From: Saussurea involucrata
Lineage: Eukaryota; Streptophyta; Magnoliopsida; Asterales; Asteraceae
Length of the DNA stretch: 64,000 nucleotides
Assembly (NCBI GenBank): GCA_033807775.1
Contig: CM066324.1
Span: 130,873,501 to 130,937,500, forward strand
Reading direction: 5' to 3'
Below, one piece after another: positions 1 through 10,399 of the stretch (its first letter is position 1; each line of letters starts with the position of its first letter). Under the pieces are notes generated by a model. The model ran no database searches. It was given only the letters and a program-made list of their open reading frames with translations, and was not told the origin of the DNA. Both the position numbers and the translations under genes were made by a program.

Positions 1-1046
1 GAGCAACTGAGCAAGAGCCACCGTACCATTTATGTGAAGCTAGAAAATGACGAGGAATAATTTCTTGCATGATAGCTTGTATGTATTGACTTACTGTACA
101 ACTCTGATTGATGAAACATTGAAACAAGATGCGTGTGTTGCATAAACATGAAACAATTATGAGTAGATTTACCCCTTGGTTTTGGATGGTGCTGTAGTTG
201 AACGATATGGAAATAATCAAACAATCTTGACGATTGAGCTGAAATTTCAACCAACTTCGTAGTCTGTAGGTACTAGGGTATGCTTGCCTTTATGGAAGTT
301 TATGCATCTGCCCCATCCCAATATTCCAGATTTATTTCAAATGTGCCAATTTGTTTACAAAAATCATTTGGTCATTATTTCCCAATTGGACCAAGCATTA
401 TATATGCACCATATAGATCAAGTCGATGGAATTTTATCAACAAGAAATTTTATATTATGTATGAATCTTGAATCCTGAAATCTTGGCATCTCTGTGCTCA
501 AATGGTATTCAGTGGCAGCATTGTCTAATTATCTTTTTCACAAAGTTGACAAACATTATACATTTGTGTATTACTTTAAGTAGGTTGGTGATGGTCAATA
601 AGGGTTACATATATTGCTACAATGTGTATGTGTGTTTCAGTGCTGAAAATATTCTACTTGATTCTTTCTTTGTCCTCTCCCATCAATCCGGAATCTCTGT
701 AATATTTTATTGAAGTGCAGGAGGCTTGATTTTTTAAACTTTAAGAACGTGAAATATTACAAAATGAGCTCTTAATTTTTTTTTCTTATTTTCTTCCTGC
801 CTATCTTTGCGATTCTTACGGGTCCAATTGATGAAGATCAATATTGAAAGCACTTAAATGCATACATATTGTATTAGTTATAACAAACTCATTTGGAAAA
901 AGAAAATCAAAATCTTTAAAGATGAAAAAGTCACTCACTCGAGAGGTAGCATCTGTGCAAATAAGTTTGTATTTAAAAAATGTAACGTGTACTGTCATCA
1001 TCGAAGGGGGAACATCAAACTTACATCAATGATCTTTACTATGCAG
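1..1046 (+). other. Probable intron 1 of the RABB1 gene
   Basis: No exon was recognised here. The stretch is AT-rich and ends in a good acceptor (ctatgcag) directly before the first recognisable RABB1 exon. Rab2 proteins start with about 16 residues that are missing from this window, so the first coding exon is inferred to lie left of position 1. Short ORFs in this stretch look random. Confidence 0.55.
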
Positions 1047-3165
1047 GGGTTGGAAAATCATGCCTTCTTCTGCAGTTCACAGACAAGCGTTTTCAGCCAG
1101 TTCATGATTTAACCATTGGTGTTGAATTTGGTGCGAGAATGATAACAATCGACAACAAACCAATAAAGCTGCAGATCTGGGACACGGTTTGTTATTGCCT
1201 CTTCTTTTCTCTTATGTTCTATTGTTCTTGTACCTCTATTGTTATAAATGTCAAATTATTCTTGTTTTTGCACTTAAATCAACTCTCCTTAGGCAGTCTT
1301 CTGACTGTCATTAAATTTCTATTCAGCTTTGTCAAATTTTTTTTGTTTTTGCCATGTCAGGCGGGTCAGGAATCGTTTAGATCTATAACAAGGTCATACT
1401 ACAGAGGTGCTGCTGGTGCACTTCTGGTTTATGACATCACCAGGTATGATTCCATTGTGAAATTATTTGGAAGCATAGCTTGTTGATGTGGCATGGAAAA
1501 TGTTCATACATTTCATTATGTTACAAGGTTTCTGGTTTACATGCAAGCCCAAATTTTTGGCACCAGATCATTGTACTGGTTGTATCTAATTTCTTCCCTA
1601 ATAAAGCCACAGATAATGGATATCATTTGAAAAATGATAACCACCATCTTGAAAATTACTGCTGAAGGGCATCTTTATTGGGTCATTTCGTTAAATGACC
1701 TTTTGGCAAGATTCTTTTAAACCCATGACCTTCTAACAGGTTTGAGAATCCCATTGCTTAACAGAAGAATGCCACTTCCATGCACAAGATTGCCTAGAAA
1801 CTTGTCAGGAGTTCATGGATATAAAAAAGCATATGTCAAGAGGTCATTTAGCTACAAGAGTTGATTAAAAGTCAACCCTGAAGGATATAGTTGTTCTGGT
1901 GGAATAGTTGTATGGTGTTGTTTGTTTAAAGGAGATGGTCTTTATTGTGTGTGTATGATGTAGGAGGGAAACTTTCAACCATCTTGCGAGCTGGTTGGAG
2001 GATGCTAGGCAGCATGCAAATGCAAATATGACTGTTATGCTTATTGGTAACAAGTGTGATCTTGCACATAGACGAGCTGTTAGTACTGAAGAAGGAGAAC
2101 AATTTGCCAAGGAAAACGGTCTAATATTCATGGAAGCCTCTGCAAAAACCGCACAGAACGTTGAGGAGGTAATTCATTACATGTTACACATTTTTTTTAC
2201 TAATCGATGGTTTAATGCACCCTTTCTGATATACAAATATTCTCTTTCAGGCATTTATCAACACTGCTGGAACGATTTACAAGAAGATTCAGGATGGAGT
2301 TTTTGACGTATCAAACGAGGCACGTGTGACTATTTTTTTTAATAATTCATACGACTTTCTCATGCTAATATGGACATCTTTTATTCTTTAATGGTCATGT
2401 CGGCTAGACCTTGACCTTTCTATTTCCATATATATGTTGAAACCTCCCTTTAGGGCTCTTTTTCTATGGAAACCTCTCTTCTCTCCTTAAGGGGTCTTTT
2501 GGAGTGTAATGTGATGGGGCTCAACATATTCTCACATAGTATCAGAGCCAAGGTCAATCACCTATGGTGAGGCATCTTTGCACGAGACCCAACACTTTTG
2601 GAGGGGGCGTGTTAGGAGGGAGGTTCAAGGGAAAACACCAAAAAATGAAAAATTGAGGAACACCCCGATAACCGTTCATCTGGATGGTATGCACATGTGC
2701 ATACAAGTAATTGAAGTTTTTTTTTTCTATGCACGTGTGCATGTTACAAATTACGTGCATGCACATGTGCTTACCGTCCAGACGGTTACCGGGTGTTTCT
2801 TAGTTTTTCAACTTTTTGTGGTTTTCCACTGAACCTGACCCAATCTGCTAGACTTGGACCTTTTTACTTTAATATATTTCGGAACCTCGTTTCAGCTAGA
2901 CGTGGACCTTTTTACTTCAATATATATGTTGGAATCATCATTCTCTTGGTTTTGAACATCTTAGTCTCACTAGAAAGGCCATTATAAGACTGATTTACAG
3001 ATCAAAGCTGGATACTTATTTACGAATTGTTTCTCATGTTAAAAGTCGTTTTTATTTGTTTAATTATGGCAGTCATATGGGATTAAAGTTGGATACGGGG
3101 GCATCCCGGGGCCAGCGGGAGGAAGAGATGGCACTCCTAATCAAGCAGGAGCCTGTTGCAGTTAA
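1047..3165 (+). CDS. RABB1: Rab GTPase of the RABB1/Rab2 class (5' partial)
   Basis: Small Ras-like GTPase. RABB1/Rab2 proteins are known to act in ER-Golgi and post-Golgi vesicle traffic. Exons: 1047-1186, 1361-1443, 1964-2168, 2251-2319, 3073-3165. They give 195 residues plus a split glycine. Rab2 is about 211 aa, so only the first ~16 residues are missing. Visible motifs: the P-loop end GVGKS, switch I with the invariant Thr (HDLTIGVEFG), the G3 motif WDTAGQES, the G4 motif GNKCD, the G5 motif ASAK, and the plant Rab2 tail GIKVGYGG. The protein ends in Cys-Cys-Ser, so the prenylatable cysteine pair sits one residue from the end. The last intron (2320-3072) uses a GC donor, the only donor here that keeps the frame. 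Class assignment is firm; the paralogue (RABB1b or RABB1c) is not decided. Confidence 0.93.
1676..1860. repeat. Dispersed ~190-bp intronic repeat, copy 1
   Basis: Shows a shared pattern: 'tcatttcgttaaatgacc', an mRNA-unlike AT-rich core, then 'gcctagaaacttgtcagg' and 'ggtcatttagct'. Related copies lie at 31430-31630 (CAX intron) and 45330-45535 (SPEN-like intron). The ends form a weak inverted repeat (ggtcattt / aaatgacc), so it is probably a degenerate MITE. It lies in RABB1 intron 3. Confidence 0.5.
2398..2975. repeat. TRIM/LTR-like remnant with a foldback core in RABB1 intron 5
   Basis: A ~45-bp unit containing 'gctagac(c/g)t(t/g)gacctttt' occurs at about 2401, 2848 and 2893. Between the copies are a primer-binding-like 'agtatcagagcca' (2536) and a polypurine-like tract 'ggagggggcg' (2600). 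Inside, 2621-2840 is an imperfect foldback: gaacacccc-gataaccgt on the left pairs with acggttaccgggtgttt on the right, and both arms contain gcacatgtgc. The order LTR-PBS-PPT-LTR suggests a decayed terminal-repeat element, with a MITE-like hairpin as an alternative. No gag or pol coding was seen. Confidence 0.4.
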
Positions 3166-3701
3166 AAAAAAGGGCAAATAAGCTTGATGGCAATTCCAAT
3201 TCTTTGTGTTCTTTCTTTCTGACCACGGTGGTATCTCTAGCTTTTCTCCTTTGACTCCCACATTCATGAATAGATGGCTCTCTTTCAATTCTTGCATAAT
3301 TCAACATATGTAAAATTTGGTGTCAGCTTGATTGAAATCAGATGAATTGGTATATATTTATTTTATTTGTTGAATTTGGGGCTTTAAGTTTGTTATGTAT
3401 GTTCAGTTCCTTGCTCTTTATTTATACATACCGTCAATAGTTGATTGACATCTTGATCCTTGCCACATTCATCTTAATATACATGTGGGATGAAGCCAGA
3501 AGTTTTGTTGGTTGAAATCGGATTTGGTGGGATTTGGAATTGCATTCCAATCCGATCCGGCTTTTGGTTTAAAGTTGGTATGAACTATGAAAATGAAATG
3601 CTATTGGATTTAGAAATTTCATGGAGTTTTGTTTGTAATAATGTTTTAAAATATGTTAAAAACGTTTGTTTTATAATAATCAATTAATAAAAATGTAATA
3701 T
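3166..3701 (+). other. RABB1 3' flank / 3' UTR; otherwise nothing recognised
   Basis: Begins with the RABB1 3' UTR. No gene was seen further on. 3500-3700 contains near-repeats of 'ggatttgg/ggaatt', as in MITEs with gaattcc-type ends, but no boundaries were found. The following Pack-MULE-like element inserted into the AT-rich sequence at 3702. Confidence 0.4.
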
Positions 3702-3944
3702 AAATATTTAGAGTAAACTACAATTTTCGTCCATGGTGTATAACAAAACCCATGAAAGTGGTCCTTAAACTTCAAAAAGTGCAAGAATAGTCACTGGTGT
3801 CCTGATTTTGCTATGAAAATGGTCCCTGCTCACTAACTCCGTTAAAAAAACTCAGTTAAGTCAGGGGTATTTTCGTCTTTTTCTTTTACAGGACATATTT
3901 CATAATTTTGTTTGAATCAAAGGGACCAAATTGTAATTTAGTCT

Positions 3945-4130
3945 AACCCCCACCCCCACCCCCTTCTTCCTCGCCACTCCCTCGCCGGCAACCTCTTTTC
4001 CCGTCATCATCCTCTTTCACACCACCACTAACAACCACCGCCTCGCCCTCGCTCACTCTCTCTCCCTCGACATCTCCCTCTCATCCTCTTCTCTCTCCAC
4101 AAAGCTCTCCCTCGGCATCTCGCCGGTCGA
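3945..4130. repeat. C/T-rich low-complexity block
   Basis: A strongly pyrimidine-biased stretch (ctcgcc, ctctctc and caccacc words) inside the Pack-MULE-like element, next to its left inverted repeat. A similar C/T-rich block sits in the element at 8323-9889. It may be captured promoter or 5' UTR sequence. No function is assigned. Confidence 0.5.
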
Positions 4131-4361
4131 TTTGGTCATCACAGTGGCAGTTCAATGTTACAACTAAATACAGGAAGCAGAAAAGTACCACAAGATATAG
4201 AGATAAATACCGAAATTTGGTGAATATTTATACAACCACAAAAGTGGTCACCATATAATGTTTCTCGCAGTTAAAACATAATGATTTTGAGCACAAGTTT
4301 TCATAGTTATTTACAATAATTGTACAGATTAGGGTTTGTTTGAGAATCAGGAACTCCAGTT

Positions 4362-4698
4362 CCATGAGTTTGATTCGAAATTAGAGCTAATCTAGTTCAC
4401 AAATTTGAATCAGAAGCTCTTTGATTCCACTTCCAATTCCAATTCTGAACCTCAAATTTCATGCTCTCATTTTATTTTTTGTGAGTTTGATTTGAAATTG
4501 GAGTTAATTTAGTTTCACATTTTGCATCAGAAACTCTTTAATTCCTGTACCAGTTTCAATTCTGAACCTCAAATTTCATTTTCTCGTTTTAGTTTTGATG
4601 AGTTTGATTTGAACATGGAGCTAATTTAGTTCACATTTTGAATCAGAAACTCTTTGAGTCCATTTCCAGTTTTTGTGAGCTTGATTTGAAGTTGTTGC
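4362..4698 (+). repeat. Tandem repeat, ~117-bp unit, about 2.7 copies
   Basis: The phrase 'gagtttgatt(t/c)gaa' followed by 'gagctaatntagttcac' and 'cagaaactcttt' recurs at about 4366, 4483 and 4600, with a partial copy at 4676. The copies differ at many sites, so the array is not recent. It lies inside the Pack-MULE-like element, directly upstream of its ORF. Confidence 0.6.
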
Positions 4699-4759
4699 AC
4701 GGGGTTTGTTCGGTGAAAATATCGTGTGTCGCGAGAGAGTATCGTTTTGATTTGATATA

Positions 4760-5164
4760 ATGGACATGGGAGATGATGAAGATTTAGATTCTGGTTTTAT
4801 TGTGAAATCTTTTATGGAGTCTTATTTAGATAAGTTACAGTTTCCATCTTCACCAAGAACCCCAACTTCAATTCTCCCCGAGTTTCCAAATATGAAATCG
4901 GCCCAAGATTGCTGCCCACAATTGAAAACCGATTACATCAATCCACCATCTGATTTTCGTCCCCCAATTTTTGGTTCTACTTTGCAGAAGAACACCTTCG
5001 ATGGGAAGGTTCACGATGATTTAACGGAGATGGAGGCATGGAGCGAAGGAAAGGAAGGAGGGGATACGAAATGGAGGAAGAGACTTGGTCGCCGGAGATG
5101 GCAGATGTGGGTTTCACTTAGAGTAAATTACAATTTGGTCCCTTTGATTCAAACAAAATTATGA
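4760..5164 (+). CDS. Hypothetical ORF carried by the Pack-MULE-like element
   Basis: Unrecognised 134-residue ORF starting at ATG 4760 (MDMGDDEDLD...). The first ~90 residues look protein-like: an acidic start, mixed composition and a Pro/Ser patch around residues 30-45. The last ~20 residues are read from the element's own right inverted repeat, which begins near 5121, so the protein would be a host-TIR chimera. No known domain was seen. It is probably a captured host-gene fragment, and expression is unknown. An upstream intron or exon is possible. It could also be a chance frame. Confidence 0.35.
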   Translation: MDMGDDEDLDSGFIVKSFMESYLDKLQFPSSPRTPTSILPEFPNMKSAQDCCPQLKTDYINPPSDFRPPIFGSTLQKNTFDGKVHDDLTEMEAWSEGKEGGDTKWRKRLGRRRWQMWVSLRVNYNLVPLIQTKL

Positions 5165-5345
5165 AAAAGACGAAAATACCCCTGACTTAACTGAGTTTTT
5201 TTTAACGGAGTTAGTGAGCATGGACCATTTTCATAGCAAAATCAGGACACCAGGGATTATTCTTGCACTTTTTGAAGTTTAGGGACCACTTTCATAGGTT
5301 TTGTTATACACCATGGACGAAAATTGTAGTTTACTCAAATATTTA

Positions 5346-5624
5346 TTATTTGTTTTTATAAATTATTTATGAATAATGGGATTTAATTCCGTTTCAAATA
5401 CAAACCAAACATGCTAAACGATCCAAGTTCATCCGGTTCCTAATTCCCAAGTCCAATCTCTTTGGCAAATAGGATGTATGAGGCTAGGAGAAAACCAATT
5501 AACCGATCCCTGCCTTTTGGGCCCGTAACCGGTTGCTGGGTAAAAAGACCGTAACCAATTACTGTTTTTTTTAACTCCTCGTTTATTGTATATGATTAAA
5601 GTATAAACTAAATATAACATAAAT
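5346..5624. other. Spacer between two MULEs, no gene
   Basis: Contains 'cccgtaaccggttgctgg'. Similar 'aaccggttac' words recur at 9990-10120, on the far side of the MULE cluster. This may be one older repeat split by the insertions, or two copies of it. No coding signal was seen. Confidence 0.3.
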
Positions 5625-6324
5625 TAAATAAATGGGAAATTAATTAAAATACCCTAAGTTTGACCAAGTGTTACCAAAATGCCCTAAATCTCTCCCACTT
5701 TGCAAAAATACCATTTTTTCCGCGATCGCGGGCCAGGGACCATTTCTGACACTTTTTTAAACTTGCAGGGACCATTTTTGAAAAATGGAATCCCGCGATG
5801 GTATACTTTTTGTGACTTTTCAATTGCAAGGGACCATTTTTGAAAAATTTCAGGGACCATTTTTGAAAATTTGACCCGCGTTTGACACTGTTCACCCCGC
5901 TTTCGTCCAATTTTACGAATTTAAAATGAAATGTTACACTTTCAACCCCTATACTTATTTACTAAATTTACTTTATAACTTTTACTTTCATTATTTTAAT
6001 TTTACATTTAACACATATAATCGTTTATTAACTAAAATACGTTTTAATTTTAACAAATTACACCATTATAATCGTCTCTTCGATACGTTCGAAATGAGCC
6101 CAATCTTGAATTTTTTTGGATTTATATATTTTAATATATATCATATACAGTTATACACTACATAAAAAAATATTTTTTATATTTAAAATTCATACCCTTA
6201 TAGTTAATTATTTAATTTATGGTACATCTCTTATTTTTTTTTCAATTTTTTTTTACACTCCTATCGCATTAACATAATAATCATATATTAACTAATTCAT
6301 TAAATCGTTTTAAATTATTATTAT

Positions 6325-6537
6325 TTGAATGTGTTTATAGATATCGTGAATGGCAATAGGAGAAGGTTTCACGAGAAGAATATTAAATGGGGTTTTGACA
6401 AGTTGGTATCACTGGACTCATTTAAGAATTGTGAAAATGGGTATTTGGCGAATGATGATTCATGTGTGTTTGGAGCTGAAGTATTTGCAGTTACAGAGTA
6501 TGCACAAAATGATCGATGTATTTTCAACGTAACTTAG
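6325..6537 (+). pseudogene. Captured MATH-domain exon fragment, left-arm copy
   Basis: The translation from ATG 6325 gives 70 residues with the C-terminal half of a MATH (TRAF-like) domain: KWGFDKLVSLDSF, then GYLANDDSCVFGAEVFAV. In plant MATH-only proteins this is the conserved 'W-G-F...F...GYL..D.C.FG.EV' block. The N-terminal half of the domain is absent. The fragment is open but has no obvious complete gene around it, and a GT-rich 'gtaactt' follows. The parent is presumably a host MATH-domain gene elsewhere in the genome. The second copy, in reverse orientation, is at 7346-7558. Confidence 0.72.
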
Positions 6538-6540
6538 ATT

Positions 6541-6630
6541 AAAATTATCTCCTTCAATTCAGTCCCGTCCCGTCCCATCCAGTTTCGTCCCGTCCCATCT
6601 AGTATGCGTACCAAACGCTACCTAAGAGTA
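6541..6630. repeat. GTCCC-rich spacer, left-arm copy
   Basis: A short array of 'gtcccgtccc(at)' words, followed by 'gcgtaccaaacgctacctaa', next to the MATH fragment. The mirror copy (gggacgggacgg) lies at 7235-7330. The word 'taggtagcgtttggtac' resembles the end of another MITE, so the MATH fragment may have arrived with part of a second element. Confidence 0.45.
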
Positions 6631-7345
6631 CCGTAAATTAAATAATTAACTATAAAGGTATAAACTGTAAATATTAAAAATATTTTGATGTAGTGTATAT
6701 GATATATATTAAAATATATAAATCAAAAAAAATCAAGATTGGGCTCATTTCGAACGTATCGAATAGACGATTACAATGGTGTAACTTGTTAAAATTAAAA
6801 CGTATTTTTTTAACGTATTTTAGTTAATAAACGATTATATGTGTTAAATGTAAAATTAAAATTAAAATTATGAAAGTAAAAGGTATAAAGTAAAGTTAGT
6901 AAATAAGCATAGGGGTTGAAAGTGTAAATTTCAATTCGAAATCACAATTTCACCCCCTATACTTATTTACTTATTTTACTTTATACCTTTTACTTTCATA
7001 ATTTAAATTTACATTTAACACATATAATCGTTTATCAACTAAAATACGTTAAAAAAATACGTTCTAATTTTAACAAGTTACACCATTGTAATCGTCTCTT
7101 CGATACGTTCGAAATGAGCCCAATCTTGAATTTTTTTGAATTTATATATTTTAATATATATCATATACACTACATCAATATATTTTTAATATTTACAATT
7201 TATACCTTTATAGTTAATTATTTAATTTACGGTACTCTTAGGTAGCGTTTGGTACGCATACTAGATGGGACGGGACGGAACTGGACGGGACTGAACTGGA
7301 TGGGACGGGACGGGACGGGACTGAACTGAAGGAGATAATTTTAAT

Positions 7346-7558
7346 CTAAGTTACGTTGGAAATACATCGATCATTTTGTGCATACTCTGCAACTGCAAAT
7401 ACTTCAGCTCCAAACACACATGAATCATCATTCGCCAAATACCCATTTTCACAATTCTTAAATGAGTCCAGTGATACCGACTTGTCAAAACCCCATTTAA
7501 TATTCTTCTCGTGAAACCTTCTCCTATTGCCATTCACGATATCTATAAACACATTCAA
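7346..7558 (-). pseudogene. Captured MATH-domain exon fragment, right-arm copy
   Basis: Inverted copy of the fragment at 6325-6537. It again encodes 70 residues and is open. The visible protein differences from the left copy are few (L/S in the FDK(L/S)VSL segment, T/A before EYAQ, F/S before NVT). The two copies are therefore close to identical, and the duplication into a palindrome is younger than most repeats here. A transcript across 6325-7558 could fold into a hairpin with a MATH-exon stem of roughly 200 bp, extended by the rest of the arms. Confidence 0.72.
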
Positions 7559-8632
7559 ATAATAATAATTTAAAACGATTTAATGAATTAGTTAATATAT
7601 GATTATTATGTTAATGCGATAGGAGTGTAAAACAAAATTGAAAAAAAAAATAAGAGATGTACTATAAATTAAATAATTAACTATAAGGGTATGAATTTTA
7701 AATATAAAAAATATTTTTTTTATATAGTGTATAACTGTATATGATATATATTAAAATATATAAATCCAAAAAAATTCAAGATTGGGCTCATTTCGAACGT
7801 ATCGAAGAGACGATTATAATGGTGTAATTTGTTAAAATTAAAACGTATTTTTTTAACGTACTTTTTAACGTATTTTAGTTAATAAACGATTATATGTGTT
7901 AAATGTAAAATTAAAATAATGAAAGTAAAAGGTATAAAGTAAATTTAGTAAATAAGTATAGGGGTTGAAAGTGTAACATTTTATTATAAATTCATAAAAT
8001 TGAAAGAAAGCGGGGTGAACAGTGGGATTCCTTGCGATCGCTGTTCAAATTTTCAAAAATGGTCCCTGGAATTTTTCAAAAATGATCCCTTGCAATTGAA
8101 AAGTCACAAAAAGTATACCATCGCGGGATGAGCCCGCGATCGCGGGATTCCATTTTTCAAAAATGGTCCCTGGCCCGCGATCGCGGTCTCCCATCGCGAA
8201 AAAAATGGTATTTTTGCAAACTGGGAGAGATTTAGGGCATTTTGGTAACACTTGGTTTGACTTTGGAAGTAAAAACCCTAAACCAATCAAGTAATGTGTT
8301 ATTTATTTGATTATAAATAAATGAGTAAAGTTCACTTTTGGTCCTTAAAGTATGTCAATTTCAACGGATTTCGTCCTTAAAGTTCATTTTTTGAGAAAAG
8401 ACCCTGACCTATCATATTTTCTCTCGCTTTTGGTCCAAAGGACTCACACCGTTTAAATCTTGCCGTTAGTACCCACACACGTGCATCTCACGTGAGGGTA
8501 TTTTTGTCAATTTTACATGATTTCTATTTTTTTTTGTTTTTACAAAAATCTTCAAACATTAGGGACCAATTATGTAATTACTCTAATACATATATGTGTC
8601 TGTATATACATAACCTGATAACCTGATGATGA

Positions 8633-9029
8633 GTGAAGAAAACCCAGCCGCCGGAAGAAAACCCCGCCGCCGTCGCACCTCCGGCGACTGGTCGTCGACG
8701 ACACCCACCCTCACCGTCATCTTCTATGTCTCTCGCTCTCTCTGTCTCTCTTCTCCGTCTCTCTCTCTCTCTGTCTCGATTTCTCTGTCCTGATGAGTGG
8801 TCAGGAAGAAAACCCAAGGACCAAAACCTCAGGCCAAAAACCGGCGACTCCACCGGTGATACCTCCGGCGACACCTCCGGTGATACCTCCGGTAACACAT
8901 TCGAATCTATCTTCACTTTTCTCTGTATCTCGATCTCTCGATCTCTCTTTCTCCGTCTCTCAAATCTTTCTATCTCTCAAGGGGCTTGGAGTGGGTGAAG
9001 GAGGGGTGGTAGACGGTGGCCGACGGTGA
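8633..9029 (+). other. C/T- and GC-rich captured-looking block with open frames
   Basis: Much richer in C and CpG than its surroundings. Two frames are open (8633-8998 and 8793-9029), but both encode low-complexity Pro, Ser/Leu or Thr-Gly repeats made from 'ccaccggtgatacctccgg'-type tandem words. This is unlikely to be a real protein. It looks like captured 5' UTR or promoter sequence of a host gene, expanded by slippage. Confidence 0.45.
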
Positions 9030-9475
9030 TGTTCTTCAAGCACTCAGTCGAGATCTGGTGTGTTCTTCCGACACTCAAATCGGTAGCTTAGGTTTCTGAT
9101 TTTGCTTCTTTTGTTTAGATAGATGATAATTTGGTTGTAATAGATTTTTACTTCTATTTTAGTTGTGTATATGAATGAAATTGTTCTTAAGATATAAGAT
9201 ATTGATGTTTATTATCTAGGTTTAAGGTTATGTTCACGGAATAAATTTATAAATTATTTGAGTTTTGATTTTAGATTCAAGATTTTTTAATGCTTTTTAG
9301 AGTTATCTATTCTTCATTTGTTCTTGTTTTGGGTGATGTTCATAGAAAATAATGTTTTTGTTTATATATTTTTGAAGTATTTTTTAAAGCTTTAAATACG
9401 ATACGGGGTTTAGGTTGAGACTTGAGTGTTGGTGATTTGGATTTGTATTTTGGTTGAGTTTTTGTGATTGAGGTT

Positions 9476-9565
9476 TAGCCGGAGAAGATGACCGGAGATG
9501 GGGTTATTGCCGGAGAAGAAGACCGGAGAGGGGTTATTGCCGGAGAAGAAGACCGTAGATGACAA
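9476..9565 (+). repeat. Short tandem repeat GCCGGAGAAGA(A/T)GACCG
   Basis: Three imperfect copies of a ~30-bp unit (gccggagaagangaccggagatggggttatt) occur at 9479, 9510 and 9540. It lies inside the MULE at 8323-9889, near its right inverted repeat. Confidence 0.65.
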
Positions 9566-10399
9566 AATGACCGGAAGAAAACTACCATTTTGGCCCTGAA
9601 ATCAAAAAGAAAATTACTGTTTTGGCCCTTTGTCTTTGATTTTCTATGAATATGTATATATATAATTTTATTTTTAATAGAAAATAACATAAATGTTTAA
9701 AATGACAAAAATGCCCTCACGTGAGATGCACGTATGTGGGTACTAACGGCAAGATTTAAACGGTGTGAGTCCTTTGGACCAAAAGTGAGAGAAAGTATGA
9801 TAGGTCAGGGTCTTTTCTCAAAAAATGAACTTTAGGGACGAAATCCGTTGAAATTGACATACTTTAAGGACCAAAAGTGAACTTTACTCTAAAGAAATCA
9901 AACCATAAACTTCAAAAACTCGTACATATTTGAAATATGAAATTTGTTGAATATAAAAATTAGTACTCTTTGGTTCCTTTAACAGTGGGTCCTTGTAAGT
10001 TGTAACCGGTTACATTAGGTCGGTGTAAGACCGGTTTGGTTTTTGGTTATGCTAATCGGTTACAAACTAGTTACTCACAGATGACAGATCCCTCCTTAAC
10101 CAGCCATGGTCACGACCGGTTATGTTTGCCCCATCTCTACATGGATCTATGGTCCATTTGGTTCGATCAAAGCAGCTCTTTTGACCTTCCTCAAGCTTTT
10201 GGGCCTCCTCTCAAAGGTATTTGTTTGAGTCCTTCTTCCATGCCACTGGGGATTTTCTTGGCTGTTATGCACACAACCTTACCCGACAAAGAAACACAAA
10301 TATTTAACCATTCATCTTGCCTAAGGCTCAAAAACACCCCTAAGAGGGTATTAGTCGAAAAGTGGAAAGTCAAAAAGTCAGCGGGTGCATCTGCAGTAA

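Larger units (their letters stand above)
3711..5336. mobile_element. Non-autonomous Mutator-like element (Pack-MULE-like)
   Basis: Terminal inverted repeats of about 225 bp start GAGTAAACTACAATTTTCGT at 3711 and end with the reverse complement at 5336. A perfect 9-bp target duplication, AAATATTTA, flanks it (3702-3710 and 5337-5345). A 9-bp duplication with long inverted repeats is the Mutator signature. The TIR carries the words 'aaaatggtccctg' and 'ggtattttcgtc', like the element at 8323-9889. The interior holds a C/T-rich block, a tandem repeat and an open reading frame, but no transposase, so it is non-autonomous. Confidence 0.88.
5634..8282. mobile_element. Palindromic (foldback) MULE-type element with duplicated MATH exon
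   Basis: Left arm 5634-~6938 and right arm ~6945-8282 are inverted copies of each other, with only a few bases at the centre. Both outer ends carry 'ccaagtgttaccaaaatgcc', the words 'ccagggaccat' and 'gcgatcgcgg', then 'ttcaacccctatacttattt'. The left end GGGAAATTAATTAAAAT matches the ends of the coding MULE at 33447-37941; the last ~20-50 bp of the right end have diverged, so the right limit is uncertain. A ~300-bp module X appears four times in alternating orientation: about 5926-6225 (+), 6630-6938 (-), 6950-7240 (+), 7665-7985 (-). Each X pair brackets one copy of a MATH fragment. No transposase is present. A safe target duplication was not found. Confidence 0.75.
8314..9898. mobile_element. 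Non-autonomous Mutator-like element, 8323-9889, with 9-bp target duplication
   Basis: Inverted repeats of about 200 bp begin GAGTAAAGTTCACTTTTGGT at 8323 and end with the mirror sequence at 9889. The flanking 9-mers are TAAATAAAT (8314-8322) and TAAAGAAAT (9890-9898), with one mismatch, as expected for an older Mutator target duplication. The TIR resembles that of 3711-5336 in its first bases (GAGTAAA) and in its 'ggtcc' and 'aacgg' words, so the two are likely one superfamily branch. The interior has no transposase. It holds a CT-rich region with an open frame and a GCCGGAGAAGA tandem repeat. Confidence 0.82.

Noticed and set aside
5625..8322. TAAATAAAT as target duplication of the palindromic element
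   Set aside because: The right copy (8314-8322) fits better as the target duplication of the next MULE, and the intervening 30-50 bp do not match the left end.
8633..8998. 121-residue Pro/Ser-rich protein inside the MULE
   Set aside because: Low-complexity translation of tandem CT and ACCTCCGG words; no conserved part.
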